The position numbers and the translations under genes are program-made. From contig NZ_DAIDJE010000106.1 in NCBI RefSeq assembly GCF_027451485.1, positions 1 to 37,042 of the forward strand: a stretch of 37,042 nt of DNA. Reading direction: 5' to 3'. Source of the DNA: Bradyrhizobium sp. (lineage in GTDB: Bacteria; Pseudomonadota; Alphaproteobacteria; Rhizobiales; Xanthobacteraceae). Numbering within the stretch: the first letter of the stretch is position 1; every line of letters begins with the position of its first letter. Below the pieces are notes generated by a model. That model saw only the letters and a program-made list of their open reading frames with translations, had not been told where the DNA came from and searched no databases. Shown one piece after another: positions 17,753 through 26,744 of the stretch.

Positions 17753-19555
17753 ATGAGTGAGATGGTTGAAAGCTTACCGGTTATTCAGCATTCCGTAGCG
17801 GCGACCCAGCCGAGGAGTTGTACTCCAGCGCCGTCGCCGGTGGTCAATTTGCCATCTTTCGAGACGGTCGACCGCGTCGGCCGAAGCATTATTGCGCGGT
17901 TTACCAGCGGGGTTTCTCCGCACGCCGAAGCTGACGCCTGGTTTGATTGGTATTCGCATTTTCTGCGCGCGCCTGGACGGCAGATGGAATTGATGGCCCT
18001 GGGCGCCGTACTCGCCGGGCGGTTTGTCGCTCTCGTCGCCGGCCAGGCCGTACCCCTGCTCAAACCCGAATCGATCGATCACCGCTTTCAAAACGAAGCA
18101 TGGAAAAAAGCCCCGTTTCTCTGGTGGCAGCAAGCCTTCCTTGCCCACGAGGAATGGTGGCGCAGCGCAACGCGGCCGCTTCGCGGAATGAAGGCAAGGG
18201 ATGCTGAGCGCGTCGGCTTCATGATCCACCAGTATCTCGACGCATTTTCTCCGTCCAACGTCGCTTGGATGAATCCGGAAGTGATCGAGCGCACGGCCAG
18301 GGAATCGGGCGCCAATCTTGCGCGTGGCATGCGGAATTTGCTGGAAGACTGGGTGCAGGCAATGGCGATGGTGCCGGCAAAGCCTGACCCGGCTTACCGG
18401 GTCGGTGAGACCATCGCGGCGACTGACGGCAAGGTCATCTTTCGCAATGAGCTGATGGAATTGATCCAGTACAGCCCGACGACGCCGAATGTTTTAGCCG
18501 AGCCGGTTCTGATCGTACCCGCCTGGATCATGAAGTACTACGTTCTCGACCTCGTGCCCGAGCGTTCCCTGGTAAAGTATCTGGTCGATCGCGGCATGAC
18601 CGTCTTCATGATTTCGTGGCGCAATCCGACACCGGCCGATCGGGATGTCGCACTCGATACCTACCGCACGGCCGGCGTCATGGCCGCGCTTTCTGCGGTC
18701 AATGCCGTGGTGCCGAACCGCAAGGTCCATGCATGCGGTTATTGCCTTGGCGGCACTTTGCTCGCCATTGCCGCGGCCACCATGGCGCGCGACGGTGACG
18801 ATCGTCTGAAGACGGTGACGCTGCTTGCCGGCCAAACAGACTTCAGCGAGGCCGGCGAACTGATGCTGTTCGTGGACGAAAGTCAGGTCGCCTTTCTCGA
18901 AGACATGATGTGGAACCAGGGTGTGCTCGATTCGTCGCAGATGAGCGCTGCTTTTCGCGCGCTGCGCAGCGACGATCTGGTGTGGTCCAAGGCGACGCGC
19001 AACTACCTTCTGGGCGAGCGCGAGCCGATGAGCGATCTCATGGTCTGGAACGCCGATTCCACACGCCTGCCCTACCTGATGCACTCGCAATACCTTCGCG
19101 GATTGTTCCTGGAAAACAGGCTGACTGCAGGCCGATTCGCCGTCGAGGGCAGCGTCATCGCGCTCAAGGATTTGCGCCTTCCCATGTTCGTCGTCGGCAC
19201 CGAAACCGACCACATTGCACCGTGGCAATCCGTCTACAAGATTCACCTCTTCACCGACAACGACCTCACCTTCCTTCTCACCAATGGCGGTCACAACACC
19301 GGCATTGTCTCGGAGCCCGGCCACAAGGGGCGTCATTATGACATCGCGACCCGCCACGCGGGCGAACGCTACGTGGACGGCTCAACATGGCGTTCGCGCG
19401 CCAGACGGAGGGATGGATCATGGTGGCCCGAGTGGGCAAACTGGCTTGCGGCGAACAGCAGCGATCAACGCGCCAAGCCGCCCGGCATGGGAGCGCCGTA
19501 CCGAAACGTCGTCCCGCTGTGCCCGGCACCCGGCACATATGTGCTTCAACGATAA
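17753..19555 (+). CDS. phaC: Poly(3-hydroxyalkanoate) synthase, class I type
   Basis: A 600-residue PHA synthase that polymerises (R)-3-hydroxyacyl-CoA into storage granules. The length and the single-subunit alpha/beta-hydrolase layout fit class I. The lipase-like box GYCLGG at 329-334 supplies the nucleophile Cys331; Asp486 (GTETDHIAPW) and His514 (NGGHNTGIV) complete the triad. The N-terminal family domain (about 100-230) includes RFQNEAWKKAPFLWWQQAFL. The start at 17753 is chosen because the frame's extension to 17696 overlaps a FixK-type site; ATG 17762 is also possible, and neither has a strong ribosome site. No PHA biosynthesis partners (phaA, phaB, phasin) lie nearby. Together with its two upstream dyads, this suggests a copy dedicated to low-oxygen or stress conditions. 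Confidence 0.93.
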   Translation: MSEMVESLPVIQHSVAATQPRSCTPAPSPVVNLPSFETVDRVGRSIIARFTSGVSPHAEADAWFDWYSHFLRAPGRQMELMALGAVLAGRFVALVAGQAVPLLKPESIDHRFQNEAWKKAPFLWWQQAFLAHEEWWRSATRPLRGMKARDAERVGFMIHQYLDAFSPSNVAWMNPEVIERTARESGANLARGMRNLLEDWVQAMAMVPAKPDPAYRVGETIAATDGKVIFRNELMELIQYSPTTPNVLAEPVLIVPAWIMKYYVLDLVPERSLVKYLVDRGMTVFMISWRNPTPADRDVALDTYRTAGVMAALSAVNAVVPNRKVHACGYCLGGTLLAIAAATMARDGDDRLKTVTLLAGQTDFSEAGELMLFVDESQVAFLEDMMWNQGVLDSSQMSAAFRALRSDDLVWSKATRNYLLGEREPMSDLMVWNADSTRLPYLMHSQYLRGLFLENRLTAGRFAVEGSVIALKDLRLPMFVVGTETDHIAPWQSVYKIHLFTDNDLTFLLTNGGHNTGIVSEPGHKGRHYDIATRHAGERYVDGSTWRSRARRRDGSWWPEWANWLAANSSDQRAKPPGMGAPYRNVVPLCPAPGTYVLQR

Positions 19556-19667
19556 TCATCAGGGCGCAAGCGCATGCTGGCTTGGTACGCATGGGTCGCA
19601 GCGAACAGCTGACGAGGAACGCCTTGGTCAGGAACAGTCCCTCGCTCATGCGAGCGCATGACCTCGA

Positions 19668-19681
19668 TTGATCTATGTCAA
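19668..19681. promoter_or_regulatory. FixK/FNR-type site before the second universal stress protein
   Basis: TTGATCTATGTCAA is an exact TTGA-N6-TCAA dyad centred about 57 nt before the ATG at 19732. Confidence 0.75.
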
Positions 19682-19731
19682 CCGGCCACGCAACGCTTGA
19701 GTGAGAATTATTTGCAGCTGAGGGTACAGGT

Positions 19732-20553
19732 ATGACAGTCGCAACTGTTATGGTTTATGTCGATCCTGCGCAACAGGCCGAGGAGCAGGTGCGGGTAGCG
19801 CGATCCATCGCGACGAAATTCACGGCGTCCGTGATCGGTGTCTCCGCCTTTGCGACCGAGCCCGATTTTGTCGCCGAAGGTGTCATCATTGAGGAAACCA
19901 CGCCTGAGGACCTGAAGCGGATGAAGGCCGAACTTGCCGGCAAGGAACGGTGGTTTCGCGACGTTGTCGGCCTTCCGGCGGAGCGGGTGGAGTGGCGCTG
20001 GGACGTCGAATATCCGCTCGTTTTCCTCGCGAATGAAGCGAGGGCGGCCGATCTGGTGGTATTGAAGAGCGCCCACAGGAAAGTGGATCCCTATCATCTG
20101 GTTGATCCCGCAGGCGCAGTCTTGCGAATGGGTCGGCCGACCATTCTGGTGCCCGATCATGTACATGAATTGCGAGCGGACCGGATCGTGATCGGCTGGA
20201 AGGACACGCGAGAAGCGCGGCTTGCGGTTCATGATGCCCTGCCGTTTCTGCGGAAAGCGTCAACGGTTGCGGTGATCGAGATCTGCACCTCGAAGGAACA
20301 GGATCGCGCGCGACGGCGGGTCCGCGATGTGGCGAAGCATCTGCAGGGGCACGGCGTGACAGCCGAAACCGACGTTCGCGTTCACATGGCCGAATCCGAC
20401 GCGCACCAACTTGTTCGTTTGTCGAAAGAGCTCGATGCCGATTTGATCGTAACCGGAGCTTATGGCCACAGCCGGCTAGGCGAATGGGCGTTCGGAGGCA
20501 TGACGCGCGGGCTTTTGGATGAGGCACCGTTTTGCTTCATGATGTCGCACTAG
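19732..20553 (+). CDS. Tandem universal stress protein
   Basis: A 273-residue protein with two UspA-type domains. The C-terminal one has the loop TGAYGHSRLGEWAFGGMT and ends DEAPFCFMMSH, echoing the ILFSH end of the Usp at 12227. The N-terminal domain starts MTVATVMVYVDPAQQAEEQV and lacks a clear glycine loop. It likely has a nucleotide-dependent stress-adaptation role in the cytosol. The ATG at 19732 follows a weak GAGGGTACAGG stretch. The opgC gene starts 20 nt downstream, so the two are probably cotranscribed from the promoter marked by the FixK-type dyad. It appears to be a diverged paralogue of the Usp at 12227, but not a recent copy. Confidence 0.9.
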   Translation: MTVATVMVYVDPAQQAEEQVRVARSIATKFTASVIGVSAFATEPDFVAEGVIIEETTPEDLKRMKAELAGKERWFRDVVGLPAERVEWRWDVEYPLVFLANEARAADLVVLKSAHRKVDPYHLVDPAGAVLRMGRPTILVPDHVHELRADRIVIGWKDTREARLAVHDALPFLRKASTVAVIEICTSKEQDRARRRVRDVAKHLQGHGVTAETDVRVHMAESDAHQLVRLSKELDADLIVTGAYGHSRLGEWAFGGMTRGLLDEAPFCFMMSH

Positions 20554-20573
20554 GCGCGCCAACCAAAGATCGG

Positions 20574-21698
20574 ATGTCGGACGTTATTTGGCTCCCGGGC
20601 GTACGCGATTTGCGGATCGACCTGTTTCGGGGGCTTTCCCTATGGTTGATCTTCATCGATCACGTCCCGGAGATTTATCTTAATAACTTTACCCCAAGAA
20701 ATTTCGGGTTCAGCGACGCGGCAGAGATTCTTGTCTTCTTGTCAGGGCTGGCCTCGGGGGCGGTCTATGGAGGGATTAGCAAACATTCGGGATTGAGAAT
20801 TGCTTTTTTGCGCGTCCTGCGTCGCGCCGTCGAAATCTACGTCGCGCAGATTGTCACCATCACGCTTCTCCTGGCTGAAGGCGCTCTCTTTGCCCTTCGG
20901 CAACCGGCACTGTTGGATCAGGCCAATCTTGCCATCTTCTCCGTCCATCCGTTTGAGACGATATCTCAAGCGGTGATGTTGAGATATTCGCCGGTCAATC
21001 TCGATCCGTTGCTGCTGATGGTCATCCTCCATTTCGGACTCGTGTTGATGTTGCCCGCGATGATCCTGCGGCCACATCTGACGCTGATCGCCTCGGCACT
21101 GCTTTATTCGGCATCCCACTGGCTGGATTGGTCGATTTCGGCCTACCCGAAGGGAGCCATCTTCTTCAACCCGCTGGACTGGCAACTGCTCTATGTCATC
21201 GGCATGTGGTGGGCTGTGACTCCTGCCAAAGAACAGCATCGCATCTTCAAATCGCCGGTTTTGGCGGGGCTGGCCGTGATCTACTTGTTGTTCAGCCTTT
21301 TCATCACATTGAGCTGGAGTTTCCATTCGCTTGAGGCTTACGTCCCGACGGTGATTGCGAATTTAATCTATCCGATCGACAAAGGAGATCTGGACGTTCT
21401 GCGGCTTATCCATTTCCTGGCTATCGCACTACTGTGCTGGCGGCTGCTTCCTGGCGACCTCCCGGTATTGAGGACACGCTTTGTGCGCCCGCTGGTTCAA
21501 TGCGGCGAATATTCGCTCGCAATCTACTGCATCGGCGTGCTGCTCTCGTTTGCTGCGCATGCGATCCTGGCCATGAGTGGGAACAGTCTGGCTCTGCAGA
21601 CATTGCTCGGCGCCGCGGGCCTGGCCATTCTGGCCATGGCTGCAAACGTCTGCGCAAACATCGATCGAACAGGACACGCCCACCCGCGCACTTTGTGA
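20574..21698 (+). CDS. opgC: OpgC-type membrane protein (osmoregulated periplasmic glucan modification)
   Basis: A 374-residue polytopic protein with about ten hydrophobic segments. It begins with the OpgC family signature: RDLRIDLFRGLSLWLIFIDH, then NFTPRNFGFSDAAEILVFLSG. OpgC proteins add succinyl groups to periplasmic glucans and are related to acyltransferase-3 membrane enzymes; Asp and His in the first helix (RIDLFRG, FIDH) are the conserved polar residues. The ATG at 20574 is preferred over the TTG at 20532, which would overlap the Usp gene. The ribosome site is weak, consistent with translational coupling to the Usp 20 nt upstream. Acyl specificity is inferred from family only. Confidence 0.85.
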   Translation: MSDVIWLPGVRDLRIDLFRGLSLWLIFIDHVPEIYLNNFTPRNFGFSDAAEILVFLSGLASGAVYGGISKHSGLRIAFLRVLRRAVEIYVAQIVTITLLLAEGALFALRQPALLDQANLAIFSVHPFETISQAVMLRYSPVNLDPLLLMVILHFGLVLMLPAMILRPHLTLIASALLYSASHWLDWSISAYPKGAIFFNPLDWQLLYVIGMWWAVTPAKEQHRIFKSPVLAGLAVIYLLFSLFITLSWSFHSLEAYVPTVIANLIYPIDKGDLDVLRLIHFLAIALLCWRLLPGDLPVLRTRFVRPLVQCGEYSLAIYCIGVLLSFAAHAILAMSGNSLALQTLLGAAGLAILAMAANVCANIDRTGHAHPRTL

Positions 21699-21762
21699 CC
21701 AGAAAGCAGATCAGCGCGCGCGGCCAAGTGTCACAATTCAACACGTCCCGCCTGACAATTAA

Positions 21763-21776
21763 CTGATATAGATCAA
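21763..21776. promoter_or_regulatory. FixK/FNR-type site before the RND operon, near match
   Basis: CTGATATAGATCAA differs from TTGAT-N4-ATCAA only at the first base. It is centred about 116 nt before the GTG at 21886. Confidence 0.45.
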
Positions 21777-21885
21777 CAGCTCGCCGCCGCCGCAAGCGAA
21801 TATAAGCCCGCTCCCCGCTGGCACTTTCCGGCAACCTCAACTCGATGCCGGAGCCGCGGCGTGTTCCATTTGATCGGCCGACGTC

Positions 21886-23034
21886 GTGAAAATATCAATG
21901 ATACGTTCATTTCAGCTGCGCCTTCTTACGATCCCATGGCGGCGGTGGGCTGGCCTCATGGCCGCACTGATGCTGGCCGGCCTGCCCTCCATCTCGATGG
22001 CCGAAGATGCGGTAAAATTGACTCCCGAGCAGGCGACGAATCTTGGGGTTCGGGTGGTTCATCCGGTTGCGAGCCCAACCGACAAGACGCTGCCGTATCC
22101 CGCTCAGATCGTCATTCCGACACCGCAATTATGGGTCGTGAGCAGTCCCGTCGCCGGCATGGTGACCAGCCTTTCGGTCGCACGCGGAGACCGGGTCAGT
22201 GCCGGCCAGGCCCTGGTCGTAATGGAAAGCCCGAGTTTCGTTGCGCAACAGCGCGACTATCTACAAGCCGTTGCGCAGGAGGCTCAGGCCATCCGCGAGT
22301 TCAATCGGAATACGCGCCTGATGGAGTCAAACGCCGTTGCGCAGCGAATTCTCGAAGCCAGTCAGACCGAGGCCCGGCAAGCAAGTATCGTCGTTGCGGA
22401 GCGGCGACAAATGCTCCGGCTCAGCGGCTTTTCCGACGAGTCAATCGCGAAACTGACCAACGAGGCCGCCATCAACGCAACCCTTTCGGTGGCGGCCCCG
22501 CGGGCGGCGACCGTCGTCGACATCCTGGTTTCTCCCGGGCAGCGGGTGGAACAGATCGCGCCGCTTGTCAAGCTCGCTCAGTTGTCTCCGCTGTGGGTCG
22601 AAATCGCAGTTCCCGCATCCAACATCCGAGCCATCCGGGCGGGCGCCAAGGTCGAGGTCGAAGGCTATGCAACTCCGGGGCAGGTGGTGCTGGTTTCGGA
22701 AACCGTCGATGCCGCGACTCAAACGATCCTGGTGCGGGCCGAAGTGTCCAATAACGGTGAACTGCGGCCTGGACAAACAGCGCAGGCTCGCATCGGCTTT
22801 GCTTCCTCGGCCGAAAGCGCCTGGGAACTTCCTTATAGCGCTCTGATCCGGCGCGGAGAACAAGCCTCGGTATTCGTCGCTGCGCCGGGCGGCTTTCGTC
22901 TTGTGCCGGTGACGTTGCTTGAAGAGGACCAGGACCACGTCGTGGTGTCAGGCCCGATCACGGACAAGGATCAGGTCGCGGTGGGCGGGATCTCTGCGCT
23001 GAGGGGAATACTGCTCAAGCTCGGAGCCGGTTAG
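21886..23034 (+). CDS. Periplasmic adaptor of a heavy-metal-type RND efflux system
   Basis: A 382-residue membrane-fusion protein with an N-terminal signal/anchor (hydrophobic, ending GLPSISMAED) and lipoyl-like halves around SSPVAGMVTSLSVARGDRVS and SVAAPRAATVVDILVSPGQR. Between them is a short helical hairpin, followed by beta-barrel and membrane-proximal domains. It is most like CusB/CzcB-class adaptors working with HME-RND pumps, and the pump is encoded 42 nt downstream. The Met-rich N-terminal copper site of CusB is not obvious. The start could be GTG 21886 or ATG 21898; neither has a clear ribosome site. No outer-membrane factor gene is present in the window. Confidence 0.85.
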   Translation: MKISMIRSFQLRLLTIPWRRWAGLMAALMLAGLPSISMAEDAVKLTPEQATNLGVRVVHPVASPTDKTLPYPAQIVIPTPQLWVVSSPVAGMVTSLSVARGDRVSAGQALVVMESPSFVAQQRDYLQAVAQEAQAIREFNRNTRLMESNAVAQRILEASQTEARQASIVVAERRQMLRLSGFSDESIAKLTNEAAINATLSVAAPRAATVVDILVSPGQRVEQIAPLVKLAQLSPLWVEIAVPASNIRAIRAGAKVEVEGYATPGQVVLVSETVDAATQTILVRAEVSNNGELRPGQTAQARIGFASSAESAWELPYSALIRRGEQASVFVAAPGGFRLVPVTLLEEDQDHVVVSGPITDKDQVAVGGISALRGILLKLGAG

Positions 23035-23046
23035 TGCGCCAGCGGT

Positions 23047-23070
23047 CTTGCAAAGTTCGGAATCGGAGCA
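23047..23070 (+). repeat. Half copy of the palindromic leader element
   Basis: CTTGCAAAGTTCGGAATCGGAGCA matches the right arm of copies A-C (CTTGCGAACTTCGGAATC then GGAGC) with few changes. The left arm is missing. GGAG at 23065-23068 lies 8 nt before the ATG of the RND pump gene, so this half copy appears to be its Shine-Dalgarno region. Confidence 0.6.
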
Positions 23071-23076
23071 CTCGGC

Positions 23077-26000
23077 ATGCTTGAACGGCTTGTCGCGTTT
23101 GCGCTTTCTCAGCGGCTGTTCGTCATGCTCGGCGTTCTTTTGCTGATTGGCGCTGGCGTTGTCATGCTGCCAGGCCTGCCGATTGACGCCTTTCCGGATG
23201 TCTCGCCCGTCCAGGTCAAGCTCATTATGAAGGCGCCGGGGCTCACGCCGGAAGAGGTCGAGCAGCGGATTACCGTGCCGATCGAGCTTGAATTGCTCGG
23301 GCTGCCCAACAAGAAGATCCTTCGCTCCACGACCAAATACGCGCTTGCGGACATCACGGTCGACTTCGAGGACGGCACGGATATCTATTGGGCCCGTAAC
23401 CAGGTCAGCGAACGCCTGTCCAACATCGCGCGCGATCTTCCGGAAGGCGTCAGTGGCGGGCTGGCACCGATCACCAGCCCGCTCGGTGAAATGTTCATGT
23501 TCACGATCGACAGTCCGAATCTGTCGCTCGCGGAGCGGCGCAGCTTGCTCGACTGGGTGATCCGCCCGGCGCTGCGAACGGTCCCCGGTGTCGCTGACGT
23601 CAACGCGTTGGGCGGCTATGTTCGAGCTTTCGAAATCGTTCCGCTCAGCGATGCGCTGGCAGCTCGCGGCATTTCTTACGACCTGTTCCGGCGTGCCATC
23701 GACGCGAACAGCCGCAACGATGGCGCCGGCCGCGTCAATCAGGGCGAAGACAGCGCGCTTGTCCGCATCGAAGGCAGCATCCAGACCATCGACGACATCA
23801 GACAGATTGTCGTAGATAGCAAGGATGGCATTCCGATCCGGGTCAAAGACGTGGCCCGGGTCGAGATCGGATCGCTGACGCGCTATGGCGCCGTCACAAC
23901 GGACGGCCGCGGCGAGACGGTCGAAGGGCTCGTCCTTGGATTGCGCGGCGCCAATGCCCGGCAGCTTGTCAGCGATGTTCGCGCCCGTCTTGACGAGCTC
24001 AAACGGTTGCTGCCGCAGAACGTGAGCATCAACGTGTTTTATGACCGCAGCCGGTTGGTTGATCGCGCGGTCGGAACCGTCGTCCGAGCGCTCGGCGAGG
24101 CAACCGTTCTGGTCGTCGTGCTGCTGCTGTTGTTCCTCGGCAATTGGCGAGCCTCTCTGGTGATTGCCCTGAGCCTGCCGCTTGCCATCGTGATCGCCCT
24201 GATCGTCATGCGTGTCGTCGGCATGTCGGCAAATCTGATGAGCCTGGGTGGTCTCGCGATCGCTATCGGCATGCTGATCGATGCGCTGGTGGTGGTCGTC
24301 GAGAATGTCGTTGGAAATCTGAGCAAGCAGCCTACGGGTAAGGCGGTCCCGCTTGTGCACATCATCTTCCGCTCGGTCAGCGAGGTGCTCCAGCCGGTCG
24401 CGTCGGGCGTGCTGATCATCATGATCGTGTTCGTGCCGCTGCTGACGCTGGAAGGCCTTGAGGGAAAATTGTTCATCCCTGTGGCGCTCGCAATCATATT
24501 CGCGCTGGCGGGCTCGCTGCTGCTTGCGCTCACAGTCATTCCGGTCGCGACCTCATTTCTTCTCAAGACTGCGTCGCACCACGAGCCATGGCTCATCCGT
24601 ACCGCGACGCGATTGTACACGCCCGCGCTCAATTGGGCGCTGAACAACGAGCGCAAGGTCATCGTCGCAGCAGTCGCGGCGCTTGTTGCCGCCGGCTACG
24701 CCTATACCCAGCTTGGCAAGACATTCATGCCCACCATGGATGAAGGCGACACCATTGTGAGCATCGAGGCGCTGCCATCCATCAATCTCGATGCGATGAT
24801 TGCGATCAATACACGGATTCAGGCCGCCATCCTTGCGAAGGTGCCCGACGTGAAGGGGATCGTGGCGAGGACGGGATCGGACGAGCTCGGGCTTGACCCG
24901 ATGGGCCCCAACCAGACCGATACATTCCTCGTTCTGAAACCGGAAAAAGAGCGAAAGACCACCGACAACTCCGCGCTGCTTGAGGAACTGCGTAGCGTGC
25001 TGGCCGATTTTCCCGGCCTGTCGTTCAGCTTCACGCAGCCGATCGACATGCGTGTGCAGGAGATGATCAGCGGGGTGCGCGGCGACGTCGCCGTGAAGAT
25101 ATTTGGTACCGACATCAACAAGCTCAACGAGATTGCAAGCAAGCTGTCCACAATCCTATCCACCATCGATGGCGCCGAAGATGTCTACACCACCCTCAAT
25201 GAAGGCGCTCAATACTACACCGTCGCAGTCAACCGCATGGAGGCGGGGCGTCTTGGCCTGACCATCGACTCGATCTCCAATTCACTTCGCACCCAGATCG
25301 AGGGCCGCGTGATCGGCACGGTGCTGGAACAAGGGCGCCGCACCCCGATCCTGGTGCGTGGCAGCGAGACGACGCGAGAAGCGCCGACCCTGCTTGCGAG
25401 CCTGCCGTTGACGCTCCCCAACGGTCAGCACGTCGCGCTGTCGCAGGTCGCCCACATTCATCGCGTCGATGGTCCCGTCCTGGTCAACCGCGAGAACGGA
25501 TACCGAATGAGCATCGTGCGGGCCAATGTACGCGGCCGCGATATGGTCGGCTTCGTCGAAGCCGCCCGGCAGAAGGTCGCGGCCGAGCTGCCGCTGCCGG
25601 AGGGCTATCGGCTGACCTGGGGCGGCCAGTTCGAGAACCAGCAACGCGCCGCGGCGCGCCTCTCGATCGTGGTCCCCGTGGCGATCGGGCTGATTTTTGT
25701 CCTGCTGTTCACAACTTTCGGCTCCATCCGGCAGGCGCTCTTGGTGCTGGTCAACATTCCGTTCGCCGCGATCGGCGGTGTCTTTGCGCTGGTTATCACC
25801 GGCGAGTACCTCTCGGTTCCCGCTTCTGTCGGATTCATCGCGCTGCTCGGCATCGCCGTGCTCAACGGCGTCGTTCTGGTGTCCTACTTTAACCAGCTCC
25901 GCTCCCATGGAGTACCGGAAGGCCGCATCGTAACGGAGGGAGCGCGGCGTAGGCTGCGGCCGGTCCTGATGACCGCCAGCATTACCGCGCTTGGTCTCAT

Positions 26001-26154
26001 CCCGTTGCTGTTCGCCACTGGGCCGGGGTCGGAGATCCAGCGCCCGCTGGCAATCGTGGTGATCGGCGGCCTGGTCTCGTCGACGGCGTTGACACTGATT
26101 CTTCTGCCGATTCTCTACCGCCGGTTTGGCGGGACCGCAAAGGAGGCCAAATGA
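23077..26154 (+). CDS. Heavy-metal-type RND efflux pump (CusA/CzcA family)
   Basis: A 1025-residue inner-membrane pump with the RND plan: helix 1 (about 10-30), a large periplasmic loop, helices 2-6, then the same pattern repeated. The HME-RND start (VSPVQVKLIMKAPGLTPEEVEQRITVPIE) is unmistakable. In transmembrane helix 4 the proton-relay region reads GLAIAIGMLIDALVVVVEN at 392-410, with Asp402 and Glu409. This resembles CusA, not CzcA, which has an extra acidic residue (DFG) earlier in the helix. Export of monovalent metal or another cation is possible, but the substrate is not fixed by sequence. A DUF3240 gene overlaps its stop by 4 nt. Confidence 0.9.
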   Translation: MLERLVAFALSQRLFVMLGVLLLIGAGVVMLPGLPIDAFPDVSPVQVKLIMKAPGLTPEEVEQRITVPIELELLGLPNKKILRSTTKYALADITVDFEDGTDIYWARNQVSERLSNIARDLPEGVSGGLAPITSPLGEMFMFTIDSPNLSLAERRSLLDWVIRPALRTVPGVADVNALGGYVRAFEIVPLSDALAARGISYDLFRRAIDANSRNDGAGRVNQGEDSALVRIEGSIQTIDDIRQIVVDSKDGIPIRVKDVARVEIGSLTRYGAVTTDGRGETVEGLVLGLRGANARQLVSDVRARLDELKRLLPQNVSINVFYDRSRLVDRAVGTVVRALGEATVLVVVLLLLFLGNWRASLVIALSLPLAIVIALIVMRVVGMSANLMSLGGLAIAIGMLIDALVVVVENVVGNLSKQPTGKAVPLVHIIFRSVSEVLQPVASGVLIIMIVFVPLLTLEGLEGKLFIPVALAIIFALAGSLLLALTVIPVATSFLLKTASHHEPWLIRTATRLYTPALNWALNNERKVIVAAVAALVAAGYAYTQLGKTFMPTMDEGDTIVSIEALPSINLDAMIAINTRIQAAILAKVPDVKGIVARTGSDELGLDPMGPNQTDTFLVLKPEKERKTTDNSALLEELRSVLADFPGLSFSFTQPIDMRVQEMISGVRGDVAVKIFGTDINKLNEIASKLSTILSTIDGAEDVYTTLNEGAQYYTVAVNRMEAGRLGLTIDSISNSLRTQIEGRVIGTVLEQGRRTPILVRGSETTREAPTLLASLPLTLPNGQHVALSQVAHIHRVDGPVLVNRENGYRMSIVRANVRGRDMVGFVEAARQKVAAELPLPEGYRLTWGGQFENQQRAAARLSIVVPVAIGLIFVLLFTTFGSIRQALLVLVNIPFAAIGGVFALVITGEYLSVPASVGFIALLGIAVLNGVVLVSYFNQLRSHGVPEGRIVTEGARRRLRPVLMTASITALGLIPLLFATGPGSEIQRPLAIVVIGGLVSSTALTLILLPILYRRFGGTAKEAK

Positions 26155-26474
26155 GTGCCCAATTGGTCTGCCTCACCCTGATTGCGGCGCAATCCCTTCG
26201 CCAGGAGTTGTTCGATTATCTCAGCGAGCAGGGCGACCTCGCGTCCGGCTTTACCGCCTCCGACGTCGCGGGACATGGGCCCGACGTGCTGTTGCAGACG
26301 TCGGCCGAGCAGGTCAAGGGGCATGCCAATGAGCTGATGGTGCGGCTCATTCTTCGGACGCAAGACGCCGCGCAGCTGGTCGAGAGGCTGAAGACAGCGT
26401 TCGTCGGCTCGAAGATCGTTTATTGGATCATGCCGGTCTCGGAATTTGGTGTGATTGATCTCCCCAACGGGTGA
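26151..26474 (+). CDS. DUF3240 family protein, RND-associated
   Basis: A 107-residue protein matching DUF3240, a small ferredoxin-like (PII-like) domain often found downstream of RND metal pumps. The ATG overlaps the pump stop (ATGA), indicating coupled translation. The protein begins MSAQLVCLTLIAAQSLRQEL and ends with an aromatic, Met-containing strand (KIVYWIMPVSEFG). A regulatory or metal-sensing role at the pump is a guess from gene context. The 270 bp after it, up to 26744, hold no supported gene and separate it from the convergent chemotaxis operon. Confidence 0.78.
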   Translation: MSAQLVCLTLIAAQSLRQELFDYLSEQGDLASGFTASDVAGHGPDVLLQTSAEQVKGHANELMVRLILRTQDAAQLVERLKTAFVGSKIVYWIMPVSEFGVIDLPNG

Positions 26475-26744
26475 CAGGGGCGGTCGCGGCCGGTTCGGCA
26501 GTTGGCGGTTCATCCGTGATAACCGCCGTGGTCCGGCAAGCTTGGCGCCTATCGGTGCCAACCAACTTCGCGAGGTCTGACGACGTTCGAACCTGTCAGG
26601 AATTGAGCCCAACCCTTCATCGGCGCGCTCGTCCAGCTCTGCGCCTGGGCGATCGGCAGAACTCTCCACCGAGCTGAGTGCGAGATCAGCTTCAACTAGC
26701 GCTAAGGGGTATGCTATCCACCGTGGCGGCTTGGCTGAGCTTCG

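Noticed and set aside
22948..24360. A 470-codon minus-strand open frame opposite the RND pump
   Set aside because: It is low-complexity Asp/His/Arg/Gln-rich sequence typical of antisense frames in GC-rich genes; the plus-strand RND pump is certain.
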